Below are positions 55,915 to 64,000 of a DNA stretch of 64,000 nt, one piece after another. A program made the translations under genes and the position numbers. Source of the DNA: Nocardioides nitrophenolicus. Its GTDB lineage: Bacteria; Actinomycetota; Actinomycetes; Propionibacteriales; Nocardioidaceae. Where the stretch lies: contig NZ_JAFBBY010000001.1 of assembly GCF_016907515.1 (NCBI RefSeq), forward strand, positions 124,001 to 188,000. Direction: 5' to 3'. The notes under the pieces were generated by a model that made no database searches, had not been told where the DNA came from, and saw nothing but the letters and a program-made list of their open reading frames with translations. The first letter of the stretch is position 1; each line of letters begins with the position of its first letter.

Positions 55915-57819
55915 TACACGATGGGTGGGCAGATCACCACGCTCGGCCGGGTCCGGCGCGTCCTCGGCGAACTGGGTCCGGTACAGCTCCTCGTACCGGC
56001 CCCCGGCCGCGAGCAGCGCGGCATGGCTGCCGCGCTCGACGATCCGGCCGTCCTCGACCACGGCGATCAGGTCGGCCGCCCGGATCGTCGAGAGCCGGTG
56101 CGCGATCACCAGCGCGGTCCGGCCGGCCAGCGCCTCGCCGAGCGCCGCCTGCACCGCCGCCTCCGAGGTCGAGTCCAGGGACGCGGTCGCCTCGTCGAGG
56201 ATCACCACCCGGGGCTGCTTGAGCAGCAGCCGGGCGATGGTCAGCCGCTGCCGCTCACCGCCGGAGAGCCGGTAGCCGCGCTCCCCCACCACCGTGTCCA
56301 GCCGGTCCGGCAGCGCGCCGACCAGGTCGGCCAGCCGGGCCCGGGACAGCGCGTCCCACAGGTCCTGCTCCGAGGCCTCCGGCCGGGCCAGCAGCAGGTT
56401 GCCGCGGATCGTGTCGTGGAACAGGTGGCCGTCCTGGGTGACCATGCCGACGGCGTCGCGGATCGAGGCGGCGGTGAGGTCGCGCACGTCGACCCCCGCC
56501 AGGCGTACCGCGCCCGCGTCGACGTCGTAGAGCCGGGAGACGAGCTGGGCGATGGTCGACTTCCCGGCGCCGGAGGAGCCGACCAGGGCCACCACCTGGC
56601 CGGGCTCCGCGCGCAGCGAGATGCCGTGCAGCACCTCCTCGCCACCGCGGGTGTCGAGGGTCGCCACCGCCTCCAACGAGGCGAGCGAGACCTTGTCGGC
56701 CGCCGGGTAGGCGAACCGGACGTCGTCGAGCTCGACCGCGACCGGTCCCTCGGGCACGGTGCCGGCGCCCGGCCGGTCGGTGATCAGCGGCTGGAGGTCG
56801 AGCACCTCGAAGACCCGCTCGAAGCTGACCAGCGCGCTCATCACCTCGACCCGGGCGCTCGCCAGGGCGGTCAGCGGCGCGTAGAGCCGGGTCAGCAGCA
56901 GCGAGAGGGCGACCACGTCACCGGCGTCGAGGGTGCCCTGGAGCGCGAGGGCGCCGCCGAGTCCGTAGACCACGGCGACGGCCAGGGCGGAGACCAGGGT
57001 CAGCGCGGTGACGAAGGTGGTCTGCACCATCGCGGTGCGTACGCCGATCTCGGCCACCCGCCGGGCGCGGGCCGCGAACTCCACCGACTCCTGCTCGGGC
57101 CGGCCGAACAGCTTGACCAGGGTGGCGCCGGGCGCCGAGAACCGCTCGGTCATCTGGTTGCCCATCGCGGCGTTGTGGTCGGCCGCCTCGCGCTGGATGC
57201 CGGCCAGTCGCCGGCCCATCCGCCGCGCCGGCACCACGAAACCCGGCAGCAGCACGAGCGCGAGCAGGGTGACCTGCCAGGAGATGCCGAGCATCACGAC
57301 CAGCGTCAGCACCAGCGTGACCAGGTTGCCGACCACGCCGGACAGGGTCTGGCTGAACGCGCGCTGCGCCCCGATCACGTCGTTGTTGAGCCGGCTGACC
57401 AGCGCACCGGTGCGGGTGCGGCTGAAGAAGGCGACCGGCATCCGCTGCACGTGGTCGAAGACGGCCGTGCGCAGGTCGAGGATCAGCCCCTCGCCGATGC
57501 TCGACGACAGCCAGCGCGACACCAGCCCGAGCCCGGCGTCCAGCACGGCGAGCACCGCGATCCCCAGCGCCAGCCGGACGACGACCGAGCGGCTGTCGCC
57601 CGCCACGATCGCGTTGACGACGTGACCGGCCAGCACCGGCGTGGCGACCGCGAGCCCGGCCGTGACGACGCTGAGCACCAGGAACCCGATCAGCTTGCGG
57701 CGGTGGGGACGCGCGAAGCGCAGGATCCGCTTCGCGGTCGTGGCGCTGAACTCCCGCTCCTCGTCCGGCCCGTGCATCCCCCGGTACACCTGGTTCCAGG
57801 CGATCGACTCCATGCTCAT
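55909..57819 (-). CDS. ABC exporter, fused membrane and ATPase domains
   Basis: 636 residues: six-helix exporter domain, then ATPase with Walker A VGSSGAGKST, Q-loop MVTQDGHLF, signature LSGGERQRL and Walker B VVILDEATASLD. Typical half-size multidrug or lipid exporter that works as a dimer; no partner half is adjacent, so a homodimer is likely. ATG 57819 lies six bases after TACCTT (leaderless); an ATG two codons later is an alternative. Confidence 0.92.
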   Translation of the reverse strand: MSMESIAWNQVYRGMHGPDEEREFSATTAKRILRFARPHRRKLIGFLVLSVVTAGLAVATPVLAGHVVNAIVAGDSRSVVVRLALGIAVLAVLDAGLGLVSRWLSSSIGEGLILDLRTAVFDHVQRMPVAFFSRTRTGALVSRLNNDVIGAQRAFSQTLSGVVGNLVTLVLTLVVMLGISWQVTLLALVLLPGFVVPARRMGRRLAGIQREAADHNAAMGNQMTERFSAPGATLVKLFGRPEQESVEFAARARRVAEIGVRTAMVQTTFVTALTLVSALAVAVVYGLGGALALQGTLDAGDVVALSLLLTRLYAPLTALASARVEVMSALVSFERVFEVLDLQPLITDRPGAGTVPEGPVAVELDDVRFAYPAADKVSLASLEAVATLDTRGGEEVLHGISLRAEPGQVVALVGSSGAGKSTIAQLVSRLYDVDAGAVRLAGVDVRDLTAASIRDAVGMVTQDGHLFHDTIRGNLLLARPEASEQDLWDALSRARLADLVGALPDRLDTVVGERGYRLSGGERQRLTIARLLLKQPRVVILDEATASLDSTSEAAVQAALGEALAGRTALVIAHRLSTIRAADLIAVVEDGRIVERGSHAALLAAGGRYEELYRTQFAEDAPDPAERGDLPTHRVS

Positions 57820-57975
57820 GTGCCGAAGGTAGAACCTCAAGCCGACATGAGGACAAGCCGGCGACTCCCGCCCAGGAGAATCACCGAGAAAAGAATCGGT
57901 CGGCCTGTCGTATCCGTCCACGCCCGTTCGTGGAGAGGATGTCAGCGCCCCCAATCCCGACCCCGGAGGTCACCC

Positions 57976-58551
57976 ATGCGCACCCTGATCTACACCGCCT
58001 TCGTCTCCGTCGACGGCGTCGTCCAGGCTCCCGGCCCGGAGGACGGCTACCGCAACGGCGGCTGGACCTTCCAGGGCATCGACTTCCTCCCGGAGGTCTA
58101 CGAGCTCAAGGGCCGCGAGCAGGAGGAGGCGGGCGCGCTGCTGCTCGGCCGGGTCAGCTACCAGGCGTTCGCGCCGGTGTGGCCGTCGATGACCGAGGAG
58201 TTCCCGAAGTACAACGCGATGCCGAAGTACGTCGTCTCGACCACGCTCAAGGACGAGGACCTCGTTGCCGACTGGGGCGAGACCACGATCCTGCGCTCGC
58301 TCGACGACGTCGCCGCGCTCAAGGAGACCGACGGCGGGCCGATCTCGATCCACGGCTCGGCGAGCCTGGCCCGGGGCCTCGCCGACGCCGGGCTGCTCGA
58401 CCGCTACCACCTGCTCGTCTTCCCGTGGGTCCTCGGCGCCGGCAAGCGGATGTGGAGCGAGACCGACAAGGACCGCCAGAAGCTGGACCTGGTCGAGAGC
58501 GAGGCGTACGCCAACGGCGTGCAGAAGCTCTGCTACGCCGTGGTGCGCTGA
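57976..58551 (+). CDS. Dihydrofolate reductase-family (RibD C-terminal-like) protein
   Basis: 191 residues. MRTLIYTAFVSVDGVVQAPG, LLLGRVSYQAF and ISIHGSASLARGLADAGLLD are typical of stand-alone RibD-C/YyaP-type reductases. Substrate unknown. GGAGG six bases before the ATG at 57976 sets the start. It is divergent from the ABC exporter and convergent with the YhgE/Pip gene. Confidence 0.88.
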   Translation: MRTLIYTAFVSVDGVVQAPGPEDGYRNGGWTFQGIDFLPEVYELKGREQEEAGALLLGRVSYQAFAPVWPSMTEEFPKYNAMPKYVVSTTLKDEDLVADWGETTILRSLDDVAALKETDGGPISIHGSASLARGLADAGLLDRYHLLVFPWVLGAGKRMWSETDKDRQKLDLVESEAYANGVQKLCYAVVR

Positions 58552-58567
58552 CCTCTGCTGAGCCGGG

Positions 58568-60505
58568 CTACAGCACCACCGTCGGCTTCACCCGGCTCGG
58601 CGTCCACACCCGGTGCCGGCGTGCGACCAGCGAGGTGAGCACCAGCGCGCCGGCCAGGTACGCCACCAGCACCAGCACCGCCGTGGACGCCCGGGCCGGG
58701 TCGCCGCCGTACATCAGCTGGCGCAGGCCGTCGACGGCATAGCTCATCGGCAGCACCTGGTGCAGCCAGTGCAGCGGCTCGGGGATCGTCTGCCAGGGGA
58801 AGGTGCCGCCCGCGGTGACCAGCTGGACCACCATCAGGACCAGGGCGAGGAACTGGCCGGGGGTGCCGAGCAGCGCGTTCATCAGGTGCACGATCGCGAC
58901 GAAGGTCGCCGAGATCAGGATCATGAACAGCCAGGTGCGCAGGCTCTCGACGATGCCGACGTCGAGGGTGAGCGCGACCACCGCGAACGCGAGGGTCATC
59001 TGGGTGGCGCCGATGAGGGCGGGCGGCAGCCAGCCGCCGACGGCGATCCGCAGCGGGTGCTGGTTGGCGGCCAGCGCCCGGCTGGACAGCGGGCGGACGA
59101 GGAGGAAGAGCACGTACCCGCCGATCCACGCGGCCAGGGCCAGGAAGAAGGGCGCCAGGCCGGCGCCGTAGTTGCGGGCCGCCGCGTCGCTGCGCGCCCG
59201 TACGTCGATCGGGTCGGCGATGGTCGCGGCGATCCGCTCGCGCGAGTCCGCGGTGGTGTCGGGCACCTTCTCGACGCCGGCGGCGAGCCCGTCGCGCAGG
59301 CTGCCGGCGCCGGCGGTGAGCCGGCGCAGGCCTTGGCGCAGCTCGACGGTGCCGTCGTGCAGCGTGCCGGCCCCCTTGTCGAGCCGGGCGGCGCCCGACT
59401 CCAGCTCTCCGGCGCCGTTGCGCGCCTGGCGGATTCCGTCCACCAGGGCCGGTGCCGAGCGGGCGAGCTGGTCGGCGCCGGCGGCGACCTGGCCGGCTCC
59501 GGCGGCGAGCTGGTTGAGCTGCTTGCGGACGTCGCCCGCCTTGGCGTCGACGCCGTGCACCTTGCCGCCGACGCGGTCGTAGACCGCGAGCAGCCGGTCC
59601 TGGGCCGCAGCGTCGATGCCGAGCTGGTTCATCTGGGCGACGAGGTCGGCCCGGCCGCCGTCGAACGCCTTGCGCGCGTCGTGGACCGCACCCGCGATCC
59701 GGTCGCCCGCGTCGGCCACCTTCCGATCCCCGTCGGCGACCTGGCGGGCGCCCGACGCCAGCTTCCGGGCCTGCTGCGGCAGGCTCGACGTACGGGTGGC
59801 CAGGGTGGTCAGCCCGTCGTGCAGGCGGGTCGCGCCGCCGTGGAGCTGCCCGGTGCCGTCGGCCAGCTGCCCGCTCCCCGTGACCAGCTCGCGGGAGCCC
59901 CGTCGCGCCTGCTTCAGGCCGTCGTGGAGCTGGCCCGCCCCGTCGGCGCCCTGCTGCAGGCCCTGCCGGACGTCGGCGATGCCGAGCAGGAAGGTACCGA
60001 CCGCCTCCTTGGAGACCTGCTGCCCGATCGCGTCGCGCACCTTGGTGGCGACGGTGTTGGCGATCGTGGTCGACAGATAGGAGTTGGCGTCATTGGTGAG
60101 CATCGTGATCCGCGCCTGCTCGGGGTCCCCGCCCGAGCTGCTGGTCAGCGCGGCGGAGAAGTCGCGCGGGATGAGCAGCGCGAAGTCGTAGGTCCCGTCG
60201 TCGACCCCCGCCTTGGCGGTGGCCCGGTCGACCTCGTGCCAGCCGAAGTCCGCGGACTGCAGCAGCTGGTCGGCCACCTCGCGGCCGGCGTCGAGCTGCT
60301 TCCCGTCGAGACCGGTCGCGCCGGTGTCCTCGACGACCAGCGCGGTCGGCACCCGGTCCAGCGCGGAGTAGGGGTCGTGGTTGGCGTAGAGGTAGAGGCC
60401 GGCGTAGATCGTCGGCACCGTCACCAGCGCCAGCACGGTGATCCGGCCCATCCGGAGGCTCAGCAGCCGCGACAGCTCGCTCCAGGCGATCCGCAGGGTG
60501 TTCAT
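58568..60505 (-). CDS. YhgE/Pip-family ABC-2-type membrane protein
   Basis: 645 residues. An N-terminal helix and large extracytoplasmic region with many heptad-like repeats (QLADGTGQLHGGATRLHDGL), then five helices of the ABC-2 permease type. The family includes phage infection proteins and type VII-linked exporters. The ATG at 60505 overlaps the stop of the gene before (ATGA), so both products likely act together. Confidence 0.88.
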   Translation of the reverse strand: MNTLRIAWSELSRLLSLRMGRITVLALVTVPTIYAGLYLYANHDPYSALDRVPTALVVEDTGATGLDGKQLDAGREVADQLLQSADFGWHEVDRATAKAGVDDGTYDFALLIPRDFSAALTSSSGGDPEQARITMLTNDANSYLSTTIANTVATKVRDAIGQQVSKEAVGTFLLGIADVRQGLQQGADGAGQLHDGLKQARRGSRELVTGSGQLADGTGQLHGGATRLHDGLTTLATRTSSLPQQARKLASGARQVADGDRKVADAGDRIAGAVHDARKAFDGGRADLVAQMNQLGIDAAAQDRLLAVYDRVGGKVHGVDAKAGDVRKQLNQLAAGAGQVAAGADQLARSAPALVDGIRQARNGAGELESGAARLDKGAGTLHDGTVELRQGLRRLTAGAGSLRDGLAAGVEKVPDTTADSRERIAATIADPIDVRARSDAAARNYGAGLAPFFLALAAWIGGYVLFLLVRPLSSRALAANQHPLRIAVGGWLPPALIGATQMTLAFAVVALTLDVGIVESLRTWLFMILISATFVAIVHLMNALLGTPGQFLALVLMVVQLVTAGGTFPWQTIPEPLHWLHQVLPMSYAVDGLRQLMYGGDPARASTAVLVLVAYLAGALVLTSLVARRHRVWTPSRVKPTVVL

Positions 60506-61113
60506 GCCGCGCCTCCGATCGTGGCCCGGCGGACCACCTCGCCGGTCAGGTCGACCGCCTCGCTGACCGTCACCAGCACCCCGAGGCCGGCGTCCGCGGC
60601 CGCGCGCACGGGTGGCCACCAGTCCCGCCGGTGCAGGCCGTGGCGGTCGGGCGAGACGAGCACCAGGAACCGGGCGTCCGGCCGGGCGGCCCCGAGCTCG
60701 GTGAGCGAGCGGACCCGGTCGGCGGGCGGCACGTCCTCGGTGCGCAGCCCCGGCCCGGTGCCCAGCCGGTGCGCCCGCAGCCAGGACGACGCCGAGCGCG
60801 GACCCGCGGGCCGCCCGGCGAGCGCGAGCTCCTCGGCGACGACCACCCGGAACGGCACGCTGTCGTCCGGCTCGGTCACCCCGGGTACGTCGACCAGCAC
60901 CACGGCGGCCTGCAGCACCCCGGGCGAGGCGTCCTCACCGAGGGCGACGGTGCCGCCCGTCAGCCGCAGTCGCCCGGCCAGGGCGAGGGCCAGGGCCACG
61001 TTCCCGTGGCCCGGCCGGCCCACCGCGACCACCACCTCGCCAGGGGTGAGCTCCACCGAGGTGGGTTCCAGCAGCCCCGCGACCGCCCCGTCCGTCATGA
61101 CCAGGTTCGTCAT
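60502..61113 (-). CDS. ABC ATPase-like protein with degenerate Walker A
   Basis: 203 residues. Layout resembles an ABC ATP-binding subunit: MTDGAVAGLLEPTSVELTPG, then VAVGRPGHGNVALALALAGR where GxxGxGKS would be expected, then GTVALGEDASPG and a Walker-B-like ARFLVLVSPDRHG. The Walker A Lys and the LSGG signature are missing, so ATP hydrolysis is unlikely. It is coupled to the YhgE/Pip gene. ATG 61113 fits better than an Arg-rich upstream start. Confidence 0.6.
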   Translation of the reverse strand: MTNLVMTDGAVAGLLEPTSVELTPGEVVVAVGRPGHGNVALALALAGRLRLTGGTVALGEDASPGVLQAAVVLVDVPGVTEPDDSVPFRVVVAEELALAGRPAGPRSASSWLRAHRLGTGPGLRTEDVPPADRVRSLTELGAARPDARFLVLVSPDRHGLHRRDWWPPVRAAADAGLGVLVTVSEAVDLTGEVVRRATIGGAA

Positions 61114-61135
61114 GACGGCCAGTCTGCCCCGTCGG

Positions 61136-62305
61136 TCAGGTCGCGCCGTGGACCCGGTGCGCGATCGCACCGAACACCGCCAGGCCGACGGCCAGCGCGC
61201 CCTCGTCCGGGTCGAAGGTGGGCGTGTGCAGCCCGCCGGCCGTGGCGCCGGGCCGCCCGCAGCCGAGCATGAACATCGCGCCGGGCACCACCTGCTGGTA
61301 GTAGGCGAAGTCCTCCGAGCCCAGGTGGGGTCGCTCCAGCTCGATGACCCCAGCCCCCGGCACGAGGACGTCGCGAGCCGCCGCCCGCACCGTGGCTGCC
61401 AGGTCCGGGTCGTTGACCACCGGCGGGAAGCCCTCGACGATGCGCACGGTGGCCCACGCGCCCATCGACGCGGCGATCGCCTCGGCCGTCGTGACCAGCC
61501 GCTCGCGCAGCTCGAGCTTGTCGGCGGACTCGACGCATCGGATCATCCCCCGCACCTCGGCGGAGCCGGGGATCACGTTGACCGCCTCTCCGCCGTGGAC
61601 CGAGGCGACGGTCAAGGTGGCCACGCTGAACGGACTGAGCGTGGCGCACAGACCGTCGAGCGCCGTCACGATGCGGGCGGCCACCGACAGCGCGTTGACG
61701 CCCAGCTCGGGCTGCGAGCTGTGCGCCTCCCGTCCGGCGACGGCGATCTCGAACTCGTCGTCGGTCGCGGTCAGGGCGCCGTCGCGCACCGCGATCGAGC
61801 CCGTCGGCAGCTCGGGCACGACGTGCAGCGCGAAGATCCGCTCGACCCCGGCGGCGAGCCCGCCGGCGTCGATGACCCGCTGGGCGCCGCCGTTGGCCTC
61901 CTCCCCCGGCTGGAAGACGAAGACGATCGTGCCGCTCAGCGCGGCCGCCTCGGCGACCAGCCGCTCGGCCAGCCCGAGCAGGATCCCGGTGTGCAGGTCG
62001 TGCCCACAGGCGTGCATCACGCCCGGGACCGTGGAGCGGAACGGCTGCTCGGTGTCCTCCGCGATCGGCAGCGCGTCGAGGTCGGCGCGGAAGGCGGTGA
62101 CCGGGCCCGGGCGGCCGGTGGCGAGCGTGGCGACGACGCCCGTGCCCGCGACGCCGGCCCGGTAGGGCAGCCCGATCCGGTCCAGGTGCTCCTGGATCAG
62201 CCGGGAGGTCCGGTGCTCCTCGAAGCTCAGCTCGGGGTGCTGGTGGATCGACCGGCGGACCGCGACGGCCGTCGCCAGGGCGCCCGCGTGGGTGACCGCG
62301 GACAC
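61136..62305 (-). CDS. M20-family amidohydrolase (hippurate hydrolase-like)
   Basis: 389 residues. Metal and active-site motifs ACGHDLHTGI, VFQPGEEANGGAQR, LHVVPELPTG and LGSEDFAYY match the M20D amidohydrolases that cleave N-acyl amino acids. The GTG at 62305 shares one base with the stop of the isochorismatase gene, so the two are co-translated. A longer frame upstream is shadow coding. Confidence 0.9.
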   Translation of the reverse strand: MSAVTHAGALATAVAVRRSIHQHPELSFEEHRTSRLIQEHLDRIGLPYRAGVAGTGVVATLATGRPGPVTAFRADLDALPIAEDTEQPFRSTVPGVMHACGHDLHTGILLGLAERLVAEAAALSGTIVFVFQPGEEANGGAQRVIDAGGLAAGVERIFALHVVPELPTGSIAVRDGALTATDDEFEIAVAGREAHSSQPELGVNALSVAARIVTALDGLCATLSPFSVATLTVASVHGGEAVNVIPGSAEVRGMIRCVESADKLELRERLVTTAEAIAASMGAWATVRIVEGFPPVVNDPDLAATVRAAARDVLVPGAGVIELERPHLGSEDFAYYQQVVPGAMFMLGCGRPGATAGGLHTPTFDPDEGALAVGLAVFGAIAHRVHGAT

Positions 62306-63042
62306 TAGCGCGCGGGGAGCTCGGCGAGGCGACCCAGCAGCGTCTGCGTGGTCTCGGAGTTCGCGTAGATCTTCCTGATGCTCTGCAGCGCGTACTCGTG
62401 GCGCTGGGGGCTGAGCGCGCCGACGGCGTCCTCGATCAGGTCGACCTGGTAGCCCAGGTCGGACAGGTCGCGGACCGAGGCGCTGATGCACTGGTCGGTG
62501 TAGAAGCCGACCACCAGCACCTTCCGGGCGCCGAGGTTGCGCAGCACCTGGTCGATGTGGGTGCCGACGTGGATGCCCGAGCAGGTCTTGTTGAGCACGA
62601 TCTCGTCCTCGCGCGGCATCACCTCCGGGAGGAACTCGGAGTCCTTGGAGCCCGGCGGGTAGAACATCCCGGCCGAGCGGTGCAGCGCGCCGGTGTCGGC
62701 GGCGTCGGGGAGCTGGGCCTGGATGCGCACGTGGATCGGGCGGATCCCCGTCTCCCGGCACTTCTCCAGCACGGCCGAGATGTTGCCGACCGTGGCGCGC
62801 ATGTCGGCCTCGATCCGGTCGAGGACCGGCAGCATCGGCTCCGCGTCGACACCGAGCGCGGCGAAGGTCTTGAGGAAGGCATCCTTGGTGATGCACTCCT
62901 GGATGTCGATCAGCACCAGCACCGTGTCCGCCGGGTCGAGCGGCACGGGGGTCGCGTAGATGCTGGAGCTGAGCCCGCCGTAGTAGGTGTCGGCGAAGGC
63001 GTTGACCATCTCGTCGGTGACGGCGGAGGGGGTGGAGGTCAT
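62305..63042 (-). CDS. Isochorismatase-fold cysteine hydrolase
   Basis: 245 residues. Catalytic triad candidates are Asp in LVLIDIQE, Lys in VLNKTCSGIHVGT and nucleophile Cys in GFYTDQCISASVRDL. Members include nicotinamidase and N-carbamoyl hydrolases; the substrate is open. ATG 63042 follows GGAG. Coupling to the M20 amidohydrolase hints at stepwise breakdown of an amide compound. Confidence 0.88.
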   Translation of the reverse strand: MTSTPSAVTDEMVNAFADTYYGGLSSSIYATPVPLDPADTVLVLIDIQECITKDAFLKTFAALGVDAEPMLPVLDRIEADMRATVGNISAVLEKCRETGIRPIHVRIQAQLPDAADTGALHRSAGMFYPPGSKDSEFLPEVMPREDEIVLNKTCSGIHVGTHIDQVLRNLGARKVLVVGFYTDQCISASVRDLSDLGYQVDLIEDAVGALSPQRHEYALQSIRKIYANSETTQTLLGRLAELPAR

Positions 63043-63130
63043 GGGGGCTCCTGTCGGTGGGGTGGCGCCGCCACCGTGGCGGACGTCATGGCAAAGGGTT
63101 ACCAGATCGTGCCTCACCGGTGAGCCGGGG

Positions 63131-64000
63131 TCAGGGGGTCAGCAGCGCCACGCACTCGACGTGATGGGTCATCGGGAACAGGTCGAAGGCGCGCAGCGTG
63201 ACCAGCCGGTACCCGTGCTCGGCGAAGATCGCGACGTCGCGGGCGAGTGCCGCGGGGTCGCAGGCGACATAGGCGACCGCGCGGGGACCGCGGGCCACGA
63301 CCTGCTCGACGACGGCCCGCTTGGCGCCGGCCCGGGGCGGGTCCAGGACGACCAGGTCGGCCCGGCTCCAGGCCGCGGGGAGTCCGGTGGCCAGCACTGA
63401 GGCGACGTCGCCGGGGACGGCCGTGACGCCCGGGCAGTTGCGCTCGGACAGGGCCGAGGCCGCCCGGTCCCCCTCGACCGCGGCGACCCGGCCGGTCGGG
63501 CCGAGCGCCTCGGAGAGGAAGCGGCTGAACAGGCCGACGCCGGCGTACAGGTCGAGCGCGCTCTCCCCCGGCCGCGGATCCAGGGCCGCCAGGACGGCGT
63601 CGACCAGCGCCTCGGGAGCGCCCGGGTGGACCTGCCAGAAGCCGCCGTCGGCGACCTCGAAGGCCACCCCGCGCACGACGTACGACGGACCGGCGGGCGC
63701 CTCGAGCAGGCAGGCCTCGACGGGGACCACGTCGTGGGAGCGGTGCTTGCGCATGCCCCGGCCGCCGCCGGGCAGCGGGACGTAGCGCTGGCGGGTGCGC
63801 CAGTGCAGCCCGTCCTCGTCGCCGGGGACCGCCTCCACGCTCACGTCGACGTCGATCCCGGCGAGCCGACGCAGCTGCTCGCGCACCACCTCGGCCTTGA
63901 GCCGGCGCTGCGCGGGCAGCGTGACGTGCTGGAGGTCGCAGCCGCCGCAGAGCCCGGGGCCGGCGTACGGACAGGGAGCGGGGACCCGGTCGGGTGCCGG
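63131..64000 (-). CDS. TrmA/RlmD-like RNA (uracil-5)-methyltransferase, 5' end missing
   Basis: The visible 290 codons run off the right edge at the N-terminal side. Iron-sulfur Cys cluster CPYAGPGLCGGCDLQH is near the edge. SAM-binding LDLYAGVGLFSRFL, LDPPRAGAK, catalytic Cys in AYVACDPAALARD and the ending THHVECVALL are conserved. It probably methylates a uridine of 23S rRNA or tRNA; which one cannot be told. Confidence 0.88.
   Translation of the reverse strand, partial: PAPDRVPAPCPYAGPGLCGGCDLQHVTLPAQRRLKAEVVREQLRRLAGIDVDVSVEAVPGDEDGLHWRTRQRYVPLPGGGRGMRKHRSHDVVPVEACLLEAPAGPSYVVRGVAFEVADGGFWQVHPGAPEALVDAVLAALDPRPGESALDLYAGVGLFSRFLSEALGPTGRVAAVEGDRAASALSERNCPGVTAVPGDVASVLATGLPAAWSRADLVVLDPPRAGAKRAVVEQVVARGPRAVAYVACDPAALARDVAIFAEHGYRLVTLRAFDLFPMTHHVECVALLTP

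Overview
The window is high-GC actinobacterial DNA, most consistent with a Nocardioides-like member of the Nocardioidaceae. Evidence is the very high GC, abundant GTG starts, many four-base ATGA/GTGA gene overlaps, two complete Mce lipid-import operons, an EF-G2-type GTPase, the FadA2/FabG4/HtdX acyl cluster, an actinobacterial-type aconitase and a LexA-type SOS box. No rRNA, tRNA, CRISPR array, insertion sequence or prophage was recognised.

Layout. (1) 1-11.6 kb, minus strand: an mce4-like operon (yrbEA, yrbEB, mceA-F, two Mce-associated proteins) reads from a promoter at 11.56-11.59 kb that carries a KstR-type box. A second KstR-type box at 1112-1125 precedes a type-2 ferredoxin-NADP reductase and a partial PPOX-family gene. 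Together they look like a sterol-uptake regulon. (2) 11.7-20 kb: an ion channel, an MFS transporter, uvrB, a DUF222/HNH protein behind an SOS box, a TetR-SDR-carboxymuconolactone-decarboxylase operon, and a 600-bp gene-free stretch holding three related hairpins. (3) 20.1-30.1 kb: a second mce operon of different make (two consecutive lipoprotein subunits, one lipoprotein accessory gene, a phospholipase-D-family gene at its end). (4) 30.2-43.5 kb: an AlkA-type glycosylase, a TetR gene, an ATP-dependent DNA ligase whose 3' end is duplicated around a small foreign-looking gene, a second TetR gene, the fadA2/fabG4/htdX cluster, EF-G2, thioesterase II and a PAC2 protein. (5) 43.5-52.7 kb: an MFS drug exporter behind a leader peptide and mutually exclusive hairpins, an amino-acid permease, a lipoprotein protease, dxs, an SMP-30/strictosidine-synthase-like protein with two FadR-like operators, a frameshifted DUF3105 gene, a thiamine-binding protein and a nucleotidyltransferase. 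(6) 52.7-64 kb: a 114-bp palindrome, aconitase, an ABC exporter, a RibD-C protein, a YhgE/Pip exporter with an ATPase-like partner lacking the Walker A lysine, an M20 amidohydrolase, an isochorismatase-fold hydrolase and a partial TrmA/RlmD-type RNA methyltransferase.

Working together: the two Mce operons should each build an ABC-type lipid importer. Their ATPase (MceG/Mkl) is not here and must be encoded elsewhere. FadA2, FabG4, HtdX and TesB handle acyl-CoA intermediates. Many single genes have a TANNNT -10 box six or seven bases before the start codon, which predicts leaderless transcripts.

The best candidates for new biology are the leader/attenuator before the MFS exporter (43.55-43.72 kb), the ligB 3'-end replacement cassette (33.2-34.1 kb) and the three hairpin elements with compensated stem changes (19.6-20.0 kb).
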